A DNA stretch of 64,000 nucleotides from Megascapheus bottae (lineage: Eukaryota; Chordata; Mammalia; Rodentia; Geomyidae). A program made the translations under genes and the position numbers. A model generated the notes under the pieces. That model was not told where the DNA came from. It saw only the letters and a program-made list of their open reading frames with translations, and made no database searches. The DNA is taken from the NCBI GenBank assembly GCA_024803745.1, contig JANJXV010000020.1, positions 20,686,777-20,750,776 of the forward strand, given 5' to 3'. This document shows positions 45,218 to 56,280 of this stretch, piece by piece (positions within the stretch are counted from its first letter, which is position 1; every line of letters begins with the position of its first letter).

Positions 45218-46714
45218 CATATACAATCATTTCTTGCTGCTGCTCACTATTGGTAATTATTATGACTTCCTTCTACTTCCCCCCAAATATCATTCCTTAA
45301 GATTGTCAGAATTCAAACATCACATGAAAGCTTACGTTCTATAAAGATGAATAAAGTATCACCTCTGTTTGCAGAAGACCTTCATCCTGACCTTCTACTT
45401 GTGCTTTCTTGTCTGCCTGTCTCCCTGACATGTCTGAGTGCATTTTTCCTAGATCCTTCCAAGAAGTGCCAATTACCTTGTATAGCTTCGCCTGTCACTG
45501 AGTGAGAAGTGGCCTTGCTGCTTCCTCAAATACTCTAGTCCTCTTCTCTTGATCCAGTGCTTTACAAGCAGCCACACTCTCGCACTTGGGCTTTGCCCTC
45601 TGTGAGTCATGCTTAGCTCTGATCCCATCTTCTCTGGGGGCAGAGGGATGTACCAGGTGCCCCAAGGCTCACATATGTATTTTCTTGCCCAGAGCCATTA
45701 TATAAAAAGCAAAATCCAAAGCCACATTTAAGGACTACCAAGACAGAGACTGTGAATATGTGCTTCAGGGTTTAAAATACTCCACATTTTTCCTCTATTG
45801 AAGATAGCACTTTTTCTAATATATCCTCACCCTCCCCACCTACCCTCTTAAGAAATAGACCTATGTGACTCTTCTGGTGAGCCATCTTGCTCATGTTATT
45901 GTACCACCTCTTGCTTATAGTGTGTACTTATTTATTTGTGCTTTCTTTTCAAAATCAGAGTATTTAGACAGAATAGAATCTTAGAATCTTGTCTAAAATA
46001 AAAGGTCCATTCTACATTTCTAGTTTAGTAGAATAAAGCTGAGGCTCACCTAGATGAGGGAAGGAAAAGAGCATTTACTAAATCTATAATTAGTACAAAG
46101 CAATAGGCATTGTGGTCTGTAGTAGTATCCATTTTCCAGAGTGGACACTGAGAATCACTGTTTCTCTCTGACACACGATTAAGTGGAATAACTGGAAATT
46201 TAGCAATAGCTAACAGTGACACTGTTTTGACATCATTTTTTAAGGAGAAATCTGCTTAAAGAAGGTCATGTAACTTGTCTTCAAATAGTACCGTTGTAAT
46301 AAAAAGTAAAAATTGGAGGTCAAGTCTACTTTTTCATAATGTAATACCTTCCCATCATTTCTAGTTCTTTGACACCTTTAGTTCTAAGACAATTCAAAAG
46401 TCACACACATTCATTATACAATAATTCAATTTTGACTCAGTTTTTGAAGGGGAGTCTTTTATATTGTAAAAGGAAAATATAAGAATTACATGTAAAATTT
46501 GTAAATGCATTGTTTCTGACATTCATCCAGTTGCATATTTCTTATTGCTAGATTGAGAAAAGTATAAAGAGTTATACCAAATAAAAACAAAAGGTTAAGA
46601 ATATACTTTTAACACATAAAATGTAAAATACGAAATGTATTTTCATAAGCATATTCATTCTTATATAGTATCTTTAGACAACTATAAGAACAATCATTTG
46701 CCATTTGCATTCAT
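45218..46714. other. Sequence without a gene
   Basis: 45355-45720 is somewhat GC-richer and free of recognisable repeats. A weak MIR-like antisense block may lie near 46118-46200 (atccattttccagagtggac). No exon called. Confidence 0.4.
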
Positions 46715-46800
46715 ATAAAATATCTAGTTTAATTTTCATGATAACTCTATGAATTGGTATCACTATTTTACTCCTTTATAAAACACAATTGTATTTTAAA
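46715..46800 (-). repeat. MIR-like fragment
   Basis: The order tttaattttcatgataactc, tatgaattggtatcactatt, ttactcctttataaaac resembles the antisense MIR end (aatcctcataacaacc, tatgaggtaggtactatta, ccattttacagatg). Confidence 0.5.
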
Positions 46801-47835
46801 ATTATTCATCTAAGTAGTATACTTGGAAGTATACTAAATGACTCATTTAGTTACAGTTTTTGAGATACTTAGAGTATCTGTTATTCTTTTGTCTGAGACT
46901 TCAATATTCAGTTGGTCAAGTAGCATCAGTACTCAAGATATCACCTTTTATGTTAGTGTGGCAGTGCAGTTAAGTTCTGACAAATTAGATGTAAGCACCT
47001 ATTTTGCCACATACTCATTTAAGTATGTTCCTCAAGAAGTGGAAAGGTCTCCCCCAACCCTTTTACTTCTTCCTGTATTACTCTTGTCTACATTATGAAC
47101 ACGATTACTTCAGCACTGGGACATGAGAACATAAAGTCACATTACAGAAATAGTGGGACAGCAAATGCTTGCCGAGTCCAAGACCCTAAGGACATTATGA
47201 GGTAAAGACGGCGTATCAGAATTAATGCTCACATTCCCATCTATTGTAATGTGTGGGCATGTGTTATCTATTACTGAATTCAATGCAAATTAACAAGGGC
47301 TGATGGAATCAATTTTATTTAAATGTTATTCTGCTACTCTTTGATGTTTAAATTATCTTTATCCTTTCTTCTGAATAAAATATCTTGCAGCAACTATTCT
47401 CATTGTTATTACAATATAATAGTGTCATAGGATTTTACTATTACCATAGTATTCTGAGAAGGGACCCCAAAATTAGAATCACCAGGTCAAATGGCATATA
47501 ACTTCAAGAGTTGATAGATATGCCCTTTAAAAAGTGGTAACAAATTCATTTGTACATGAGATTATATTTTTATTAACATTTAGTAACTGTAGGTAAGTGC
47601 TCTACCACTTGAACCATATCTGTAGCCCTTTATTTAAATTTTATGTATGAATCACTGTGTCAATGTATTTAAGTTGAATATATATTTTTTCTGCATGAGT
47701 TCTCAAAAATGAATTTACTTTGAAGTGTATATGTGAAAAGGGCAATATAATGGACTATTTTTTGAACTTTAGAATGGACACATATTTGCTTCACTGTTTT
47801 GTTGACTGGTACATTTTTTCCATCATCAATGAAAC
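46801..47835. other. AT-rich sequence without a gene
   Basis: A short ID-like antisense piece at 47595-47632 (tgctctaccacttgaaccat). Otherwise nothing recognisable. Confidence 0.45.
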
Positions 47836-48520
47836 AACAAATGTGGTAAGGATGCAGCCAAAAGGAGACTTTGGCACAATCTTGGTGGGAATGAAAGCTT
47901 GTTCAATCTCTTTGAAATGAAGTATGGAGGTTTTTCACAAAACTAAACATACCGCTTCCCTAAGCATACTGCAGTCCCACTCATAGGCATTTATCCAATA
48001 GGGTACAAACAAAGTTACAATCCTGTTCATTGTAGCACTATTCACTACAGCCAAGATACAGAATCAGCCCAGTTGCCATTCATTGAAGAATGAATAAAAG
48101 CTGGAATATATACACAATAAAAATTTACTCATCAATTAGAAAGAATGACATAAAGAGAAAGAAAAACTTGGAAAACAGATATTAAGTGAAGGAAGCCAGA
48201 CTGAAAAACAAAGGTTCTATAGTTTCTGTCATTTGTAGAAGATAGAATGTGCCTATAAACTATAAGCAAACATGTCAGGGCTAGGCTGCATGCAAGTGGT
48301 TACAGTTAAATTAACAGAAATATGAGACCCCTTGGAGAGATCGAATAGTATACTCCTTTAAAAAAGACTAGGTCAAATCCAACAAAATCAACACCAGGAA
48401 ATGGTTAGATCTCAGAGATGAAATCAGGTTAAGGGGAAAGGAGTATTTGAATGAAGAGGAGAAATGGAGGAAGAATGCAGTAAAAAAATAATTGTACATA
48501 TCACAAAATTAAGAAGAATA
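47836..48520 (+). mobile_element. Old LINE-1 ORF2 C-terminus and 3' UTR remnant
   Basis: The order ttggtgggaatgaaagcttg, ggcatttatccaatagggta, gttcattgtagcactattca, then ttaagtgaaggaagccagac matches the ORF2 C-terminal section, with many stops. The 3' UTR continues into a G/A-rich stretch near 48430-48480. Confidence 0.82.
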
Positions 48521-48525
48521 AGAGA

Positions 48526-49026
48526 ATGTTGAAGGGGATGATGAAGGTGCATTTTACTCACAAACTGCTTTGTTACAATGACAGTTGCTGGCACGGTTGT
48601 GAAGGAAAAGGAACCCTACTACACTGCTGGTGGGAATGCAGACTAGTTCAGCCACTCTGGAAAGCAGTGTGGAGGTTTCTTAAAGAACTGAAAATAGACC
48701 TTCCCTACAATCCCGCCATACCACTTCTGGGCATCTATCCTGAACATCATGACCCAAGATATGATAAGGACACCTGCTCAGCTATGTTCATCTCTGCACT
48801 ATTCACAATAGCCAGGCGATGGAAACAATCCAGATGCCCTACTGCAGATGAATGGATACAGAAAATGTGGTATATGTACATAATGGAATTCTACATAGCC
48901 AAAAGACAAGATAAAATAATGGCATTAGCAGGGAAGTGGATGAATCTAGAGCGAATCATGTTGAGTGAGACAAGTCAAGACCTAAGGATCAAAAGGCGCA
49001 TGGTATCCTTAATATGTGGCTATTAA
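48526..49026 (+). pseudogene. L1 ORF2p C-terminal domain, open for 166 codons
   Basis: The frame carries the C-terminal zinc-knuckle-like motif CX3CX7HX4C ([18 protein letters not shown]), then [30 protein letters not shown], the FTIARRWKQSRCP block, DEWIQKMWY and a final SLICGY. The first roughly 18 codons (from the ATG at 48526) are not L1-like. No stop interrupts the L1-like part, unlike other ORF2 pieces here, but the catalytic domains are absent. Confidence 0.88.
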
Positions 49027-49325
49027 ATCCAAAGAGTACAAGAGCGAGGACTCAATAACTGCATACCCAAAGCTATGGACATGGTAATAGAAATATAAAC
49101 ATAACTATATAGACATAAAAACCTATGACTCTATAGACATAATGTTTTATTTCATAAATTAATATGTTTCTATGACATACAAACCCTTAGCCTAATTTTG
49201 ATTAAGTTCTAAATACTAAGTCCCAGTGATTGTAAATAGAGATTCCCTCCTTGAAAACTTGTTTGTTAAACTTGTCATTTAAAATATGATGTAAAAATCG
49301 TTAATAAATTGTTTAATAAAAACGG
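48580..49325 (+). mobile_element. LINE-1 fragment of a divergent subfamily
   Basis: Starts within the ORF2 C-terminal domain, has a stop at 49024-49026, and a 3' UTR unlike the dominant family here, ending ttaataaattgtttaataaa. It is placed directly after an older L1 fragment. Confidence 0.85.
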
Positions 49326-50469
49326 AAGACAGAAAAAATGTATACAATTGAAAAATAATTTGAAAAATGAAGCACATTGAGATTCAAAACTTAGGTGATT
49401 CATTTTTAATCCCTTAAATAGCTTGTATTAAATCACATAAATGACTCTTCTAAAAATTAGCAAAGAGGAATTATGATACACATACATATATATGTATGTT
49501 TTCATGCAAGTGATTATGGTTATTACAATTTCATTGTGTATATTGAATAGCTAATGCATACCAAAAGATTATACAATTCCATGAAGGCTCATAGAAACTA
49601 TATCAAATAACCAGATAAACTGTTTGCAATATTTCTTAAAATGAGAAAAAACATAGGAATAATGCTGCAAGAGTGATAGAGAGAATGGGATAAAACATAT
49701 TCATTTCTTAAAGATAGCACCAGAAGCTTTGGGATGTGGATTATATAAGCAATTTGGGTTTTCAGTGTTTTGCATAGAAAGAAAAAATTCACAAATAAAA
49801 CAACCTTGAGACAGAAGCATCAAAGCTTGTACTTCTTTCCTTTTAGATATGGCATAATATAAATAATTAGTGTATTCTTGAGGAAATGACAATTTGTTTC
49901 TTCTTGATTGTTTTCTCTTGCATAATTTCCTGAGCTGAATAAGAAGCCTTCAAAAAATCTTCCATTTGACTACTTACAAAAATAATAATCACCTATAATT
50001 TTTGCTCCTGCATTCATAATAAGGTGAAATAAAGTTCAAACTACTTATATAAGCAAAGTCAATCTTTCATTGTCCAGTTTTTGCCCATAAAATCGATCTG
50101 TGTAAATCCCTTTCGTAGTTTATATCAGAAGAGAAATGCTAAATAGTTTGTTGATATCCTGCCCAATTTTGTACATTCAATGAACAAACTGGAGAACAAG
50201 CATTGTTTTGCTTTGTAAAACTTCAATATATATTTATATGATTTCTATTTAAAGGAGAATTACCTTATTAACATTTTCTTATTTGATTTGAACATGCCTT
50301 TGAATGTTCTCCATTTCTCTACTCCTATCTTCGTCATAGACTGGCTTGACCTATGCAATGAACACTATAAAAGACTTCCTGCCTCTCAGACACTGCTATC
50401 TCTTTTCACTTTTCATCTCTCCACCACTTGCCACTTGCTGTGTAACTTAAAAGCTCCAGATTCTTCTTG

Positions 50470-50471
<2 letters not shown>
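49326..50471. other. AT-rich sequence without a gene
   Basis: Nothing recognisable. Confidence 0.5.

Positions 50472-50521
<50 letters not shown>
50472..50521 (+). repeat. (AC)n microsatellite
   Basis: Twenty-five uninterrupted AC units. Confidence 0.97.
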
Positions 50522-50524
<3 letters not shown>

Positions 50525-51630
50525 CTATACCTCACACCACCTAGAAGAGAAGAACAAAGAATTCTTAGCATAGTAGAAAATGGATTTGTAGACCTATCTT
50601 CTTTGAGTAGTATCTTCTAGTGCTACCTTAGAGTCAAGTCTATGCTCTAATCTAGCTGATCTGTTCCCAAACACAGCTGGCATTCTATCATTATTATGTC
50701 TTCATTCATTCCCATTTCCTAAGAGGCTCTTTTATCCTCATGAACATCACTGGTGCTATAAAAGTTTCACAGCCTCCAGCAGGCAAAAGTGTGTGTCACT
50801 CCCATCATCTTTAATTGCATTTGCTGGCACATAATTGCATTCATCATGTGCCATAGATGTTTTTACATGAGAACATTTGCTGCTTCACCCTGATGAGGTG
50901 GTTCCTGAGAAACTTCCTATTTGGTCAATAAGAGGTTGAGGCCATGACCTCTGCCTCATTTAACAAGATGAATCTGGCATATGTAATTTCTTCCAAACAA
51001 AGGCTATGGAAGAAGGTAAATTTATATCTAGTTTTCTATTTGCTTATCTATAATCCAGAGCAAATAACAAAAGACCATATAAAGTGCCTAACCCATTTCT
51101 CAGAAGGTAGTAGATGCTTATTAAACATTTAACTATGTATTACTTGTATTATAAGGACACTATTTTCCAAGTTTGTGAGAACAAAAAATAAACAATTAGT
51201 ATGTGTTGATAGAGTAAAAACAATAAATAATTTTCTGTGACTATCAATCATTTTCAAAGCAAATAAAATTCCAGTAATAGTTTGGGGATGGAAGATATCA
51301 TCAGACCTTACAGGTATTATGAGGAGGAATAATGGACTGGCTTTATTGTGACTCTATGAAGGAACAGCCTAGAAATATTTGATTTCTCCACCAGTGCACC
51401 CCACCTTGTGAGGAATGTTCTTGAGTTGTAGCACCTACTGACTATAGTAAATCACTAATTATGATGCTACAGGTTTACACTGGTGTTTTACATGAGGACT
51501 GTATTCAATAAGAAATCAATACTGTGAGAAACTAAAGATTTTAGTACTAAGACATATAGACCCCACATTTAAATGGGAGAGTCACTGACAAGAGTTTTTA
51601 TATCTGCAACAGAGTTAAAAGATAGGTATA
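50522..51630. other. Sequence without a gene
   Basis: Nothing recognisable. Confidence 0.5.
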
Positions 51631-51645
51631 CATATTGTATGTTTT

Positions 51646-51842
51646 GTTTTGTTTTTCGCTGGTCCTGGGCCTTGAACTTAGGGCCTGAGCACTGTCCTTG
51701 GGCTTTCTCAAGGCTAGAGCTCTACCACTTGAGCCACAGAACTGTTTCTGGCTTTTTTCTATGTAAGTGGTACTGAGGAATCAAACCTGGGTCTTCATGC
51801 ATGCTAGGCAAGCCCTCTACCATTAGGCTAAACTCCTGGCCC
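51646..51842 (-). mobile_element. Dimeric tRNA(ID)-type SINE
   Basis: Antisense copy: cgctggtcctgggccttgaa, ctctaccacttgagccacag, connector ttttttctatgtaagtggta, head ttaggctaaactcctggcc. An exact 15-bp target-site duplication, catattgtatgtttt, is at 51631-51645 and 51843-51857. Confidence 0.94.
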
Positions 51843-51857
51843 CATATTGTATGTTTT

Positions 51858-52182
51858 TGCTACCAAAGAAATAGAAATTTAGTCCATGCCTTCAAGCATA
51901 TGTTTACAGTTGATTAGCATCCATATTGAAAGTTTACTTTGGATCATATTGGCTTTCTTTTCCCTTCAAATAGGCAATGTTCACTGTTTATAAAAATGAA
52001 TTTATTAAAATATGTGCAAGAGCATTATAAATTCAGTAGATTATATTAAAATTACAAAAATTATTCCTTTCATTCTTCATTGCTAGAAAATCAATAAATA
52101 CTATTTTGTTTTATACAGTTTTTTAGCTTGGTATATATTATGTATTTGTTGAAATAACAAGGATCTAGACTAATTAATCAAA
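51858..52182. other. AT-rich sequence without a gene
   Basis: Nothing recognisable. Confidence 0.5.
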
Positions 52183-52300
52183 CTGTCTCTCTCTCCTCTC
52201 TCTGTCTCTGTCTCCATGTCTCTCTCTATCTATCCAATATTCCCTCTATTAAGTTCTCTATCATCCCTCCTTTGCTCCCTCCCTCTCTGTCTCTCCTCTA
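52183..52300 (+). repeat. (CT)n-rich low-complexity tract
   Basis: Interrupted CTCT/CTGT/CCCT units. Confidence 0.85.
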
Positions 52301-53120
52301 TAATAGATATCAGTAGAATAAGATTGGATAAGATTGGGGTAATTGTATCTGTGATAAGAGAATACTTCTAATGATTACTGTGATCTTTACCCCAATAAAG
52401 CCTCTAGAATAAGATTATTCTGGACAGAATAGCACAGATTAAACCATTAGCATCCATTTTCTGCCCTCTTGTGGTAGGTTTTTTTTAGCTGACTGCTATT
52501 GGATTAAGGCTATGAATCAATCAGCACTATTGATAATGTATAATATCCTAACAGTGTTTTATAAAAGGAATATAGATCAGAATTAAAATAGCATTTAATT
52601 TTCTTTTAGTGGTACTTTAATACAATTTTAAATATAACTACTTTAATTTTGCAATTGTTATTATTCAAATCACTAGCATAAAAAGTGCCTGATTGGAAAT
52701 AAACCAGGAGATCTAATTACAGCCCCCAGATGCAGAAGCAGCCTTCCACTTTTCCATAATCTGTGTGCTATAATCAGGTGGCTTTGTTGTGCTTATTTAG
52801 AAATACAAAGAATTTGAGAAAATCAGTGCATAGCATAATTGCTGCATTTATCTACATTTATCTGTTTTATTTTAGACTACTTAATGCTGGACATTCTGCT
52901 TTGAAGCACTGATTTACTTTTCAGACATTACATTTATCCTAACATTTATTGAATGTCTACATGCCTTTGTATACCACACATATCATTAATAGTACTTTGC
53001 CATCTTTTTGTAAAAGAAGTCCTGCTATGAAAGCTTTATGAAGCTGCCTATGTGATATGATTGCAAGACAGATAAGAACAGTATTTTGCAAGATCATGCA
53101 ATAAAGCACCTTTCTCTGTT
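52301..53120. other. Sequence without a gene
   Basis: Contains the CTCF-like site at 52461-52474. There are no young repeats, and 52630-52830 includes TAATTA/ATTA words. No exon called. Confidence 0.45.
52461..52474 (-). promoter_or_regulatory. CTCF-like core motif
   Basis: The minus strand reads CCACAAGAGGGCAG, one mismatch (the fifth base, A for C/T) from CCASYAGRKGGCRS. It has the same orientation as the site at 4104-4117. Motif only. Confidence 0.35.
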
Positions 53121-53149
53121 GCTTTTTCTTTTCTTTTCTTTTCTTTTTG
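53121..53149 (+). repeat. (TTTTC)n at a SINE tail
   Basis: Four to five TTTTC units directly before an antisense SINE. Confidence 0.85.
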
Positions 53150-53340
53150 TAGTTATTGGTTGTGGAACTTGAACTCAGGGCATAGATGCTGTTCCTGAGC
53201 CTCTTGGTGCCTATGATGAGCAGTTAATTGTAGCTAAAATTCCCACGGGGACTTTTCTACTTGGGCTGGCTTCAAACTGCAGTCCTCACATCTCAGCCTT
53301 CTGATTAGCTAGTATTGAATTTGTGAGCCACTGGTGCTCA
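53150..53340 (-). mobile_element. B1-like/tRNA-like dimeric SINE (diverged)
   Basis: Antisense copy: gtggaacttgaactcagggc, ttaattgtagctaaaattcc, acttttctacttgggctggc, cacatctcagccttctgatt, gtgagccactggtgctc. Confidence 0.8.
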
Positions 53341-54171
53341 CTTTTCCTGAGGAAAATTTCACATTTTCTATGTATTATCTTCCCGTCTAGTCCTTCAACA
53401 TTTTAGTAGTTATATTTCTGGGAACAACTGGGAAGAATGTAAGAGAGATCCCATGTATTCCCCTATGCCTTGCTTTGTTCTTTGATACTCGTTGCTTTTA
53501 TGTTTTTCCCCCTGAACAATGTGATTTGATTTGCATATACAAACCTGCCTATGAAATTACTTCTCTTTAAAATAGACAGGAAGGCTAATGGCTGTGAATA
53601 TGGTTGGTTGTGGCTTTTCCAGGTGCAAAGGGGTAAAGAAGAGATCCTTAATGGGGCAAAGAAAAGCTAACGATGCTTGCAATATGTCTAACATGGATAT
53701 AATTATAATCAGATTCACTAATTTTTTACTAATGATAAAGTTTGCAAATTTAAATGAAGTCTGTGATTTAGTTCATTTAACTACTCTATCCTTCTGATTG
53801 GTCATCTATATTATTTGTACTCATTTGGTTACAGTCAGAAGAAATCAGGATAGCTTACATTTTGTTGTGGTCTAAAATAGCAGTAATTCATTTTTATCTC
53901 ATTGCACAAGTTCATGGGTGTTCCCTTATTACAGTTACTCAGGAGTCTTCCTTTTCTATCAGTGCCAATGAGAGAATGAGAGAGCTAAGGAGATGCCCAC
54001 CCTAGCAATTAAATGTCCTAGAAGGGAACAAAACAATTTTGACTCACAAGTCATTGCCAGTTATTACAGGTGCCTAGGAACGACAGGCCTTTCATGTGCC
54101 AGAACCTGAGAGGAAGAACCTAGAAATGTTTAGTAATCGACATCAATAACTGGCCACATCAACTTGCTTTA
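53341..54171. other. Sequence without a gene
   Basis: Nothing recognisable. Confidence 0.5.
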
Positions 54172-54184
54172 AAAGTACTTCCTG

Positions 54185-54389
54185 CCAAGTGCAGGTGGCT
54201 TGTGCCTATAATCCTAGTTGCTTAGGAGGCTGAAATCTGAGCATTTCAGTTCAAAGCCAGTTCAAGAAACAAAGTCCATGAGACTCTTATCTATGATTAA
54301 CCACCAGAAAACCGAAAGTGTTAGAGCTCTAGTCTTGAGCTAAAAAGCTCAGGGACAGTGCCTAGGCCCTGAATTCAAGCCCCACAGAT
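54185..54389 (+). mobile_element. B1-like/tRNA-like dimeric SINE with giant purine tail
   Basis: Sense copy: aagtgcaggtggcttgtgcc, tataatcctagttgcttagg, gagactcttatctatgatta, accaccagaaaaccgaaagt, right half ending attcaagccccacagata. Its tail is the 268-nt purine tract at 54390-54657. Target-site words aaagtacttcctg (54172-54184) and aaagcacttccctg (54654-54667) flank the SINE plus tail. Confidence 0.92.
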
Positions 54390-54404
54390 AAGAAAGAAGA
54401 AAGA

Positions 54405-54483
<79 letters not shown>

Positions 54484-54579
54484 GGAGAGAGGAAGAAGAA
54501 GAAGAAGAAGAAGGAGGAGGAGGAGGAGGAGGAGGAGGAGGAGGAGGAAGAAGAAGAAGAAGAAGAAGAAGAAGAAGAA

Positions 54580-54610
<31 letters not shown>

Positions 54611-54657
54611 GGAAGGAAGGAAGAAAGGAAGGAAAGAAAGAAAGGAAGGAAGGAAAG
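54390..54657 (+). repeat. 268-nt uninterrupted homopurine tract: (GA)n, (GAA)n, (GGA)n, (GGAA)n
   Basis: Every base from 54390 to 54657 is A or G. Blocks in order: GAAA/GAAG, a long GA run, GAA, GGA, a second GAA run, then GGAA/GAAA. It occupies the 3' tail position of the SINE before it. Confidence 0.97.
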
Positions 54658-54667
54658 CACTTCCCTG

Positions 54668-54909
54668 TCAGGCACGGGTGCCTCACACCTGTAATCCTAG
54701 CTGCTCAGGAGGTTGAGATCAGAGGATTGGATTTTTGAAATAAGCAGGGGCAGAAAAGGCCCTATGAGACTCTATGTCTAATTAACCACTCAAAAACCGG
54801 AAATGCTGCTGTGGTTCAAGTGGTAGAGCACTAGCCTTGAGCACAAAGAGGCTCAGGGTCAGTACCAAGGCCCTGCAAGTCCCACAAGTGACCAAAACAA
54901 AAGCAACAA
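54668..54909 (+). mobile_element. Second B1-like/tRNA-like SINE at the same target site
   Basis: Sense copy: tcaggcacgggtgcctcaca, cctgtaatcctagctgctca, ttaaccactcaaaaaccgga, right half tggtagagcactagccttga. It is flanked by the target words at 54654-54667 and 54910-54922 (acagtacttccct). Confidence 0.92.
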
Positions 54910-54922
54910 ACAGTACTTCCCT

Positions 54923-55383
54923 ATTTTGGAATGCAGTTATTATATTTAGTAGAATCCTTTTGCACACTATCTTTTCTGCATCCTATTGTTTAGTCTTCTA
55001 ATTTTTCTAATATGTCACTGAGTTTGAGCCTTTTCATCTCTTATCTTACTCTCCCAATACTACATGCTTTTAAACAATACGCTATAGCAAATATGGAGTT
55101 GTCATCAGAGACATATTACCAAGATAGAAGTCCAATCTGAGTGCAAATGGAATGTCTCTTCCTCAGGGTGACTGAATTTAGGAACCTGGCCAAAGGGTAC
55201 ATTTGAACTGAATGGCAGAGATGAGAAGAGATTTGAGTAACTGTGAAATCAAGTTCTAAATTAATGCTAAACTTTTCTGGGCCAATCTACTCATTCAAAA
55301 TTCAAACTCTACAGAATAAACAGGGCTGTCGTAGATTGACAACTGAAACAATACCATCATAATAAATGAGATTTCTTGATGCC
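54923..55383. other. Sequence without a gene
   Basis: Nothing recognisable. Confidence 0.5.
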
Positions 55384-55446
55384 ACAGAGAGAGAAGAGGG
55401 GAGAGGAAGAGTGAGAGATGGAGGGAGAGAGAGGGAGAGAAAGAGA
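55384..55446 (+). repeat. GA-rich low-complexity tract
   Basis: Interrupted GAGA/GGGAGA units. Confidence 0.85.
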
Positions 55447-55561
55447 AAGTCCTGCAGATAGCTGATAGAAGATGCTTGTTTTTTTCCCCCAATTTTCTAC
55501 CTTATGTTAATTTGATATTTAGCTGCCATAATCAGACTTAAAAAAAAAAAAAGAGTTCAGA

Positions 55562-55840
55562 GCCGGTGCGATGGCTCACGCCTGTAATACTAGGTACTCA
55601 GGAGGCTGAGATCTGAGGATCAAGGTTCAAAGCCATCCTGAGCAGAAAAGAACCTGAGACTCTTATCTCTAACCTCAGAAAATGGAAAGTTGGGCTTGGC
55701 TCAAGGGTAGGACAGTATCCTTGAGTTGAAGAGCTCAGAGACAAGGCCCCAGCCCAGGCATAGGGTGGTAGCCTTGAGCTGTCGAGCTCAGGGGCAGTAC
55801 CTGGGCCGAGTTCAAGCCCCATGACTTACAGAAAGAAAAA
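55562..55840 (+). mobile_element. B1-like/tRNA-like SINE with duplicated right half
   Basis: Sense copy: gccggtgcgatggctcacgc, gtactcaggaggctgagatc, gagactcttatctctaacct. The tRNA-like right half then appears twice: 55704-55759 (ccttgagttgaagagctcag) and 55762-55812 (ccttgagctgtcgagctcag), before ttcaagccccatgacttac and the A-tail. Confidence 0.9.
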
Positions 55841-56280
55841 AAAAAGTACAGAGATAAACTGCAACCTAATGATCTCTCTTTTGATCATTTTCCATACACA
55901 AAGTAGCCTATAATTGTAATAACTGACTTGTTATTGGTGCCTATATTTCTAAGAGGTATCTCTTTACTAGAAGTCATTCCAAGAAAGCAAGGGTACACAC
56001 AAACCAGATTAAAATATATCACTTTACAGTGAGGAGAGAGGAAAAAAATCAAGGGTGTTAAGAGAGAATAGATAAAGGAAGAGGAAGGTGAGGAAGAAGG
56101 GGATGAAGAGGTTAAGCGAATAGAAAAGAGACAAGGAAAGAGAATTTGATTTAATATTAGCAAAAATTTCTTGTTGTACCCAACAGTAAAAGACTATCAG
56201 AATAAATAAGATCTAGGAAATCCAATAGTTCAAATTTTATTGTCAAGATAAATAGAACTAACTAAAGCAATTTAAAAATT
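55841..56280. other. Sequence without a gene
   Basis: A GA-rich patch at about 56030-56145. Otherwise nothing recognisable. Confidence 0.5.

Noticed and set aside
54349..54686. Long Ser/Phe/Leu-rich minus-strand frames
   Set aside because: Translation of the homopurine SINE tail.
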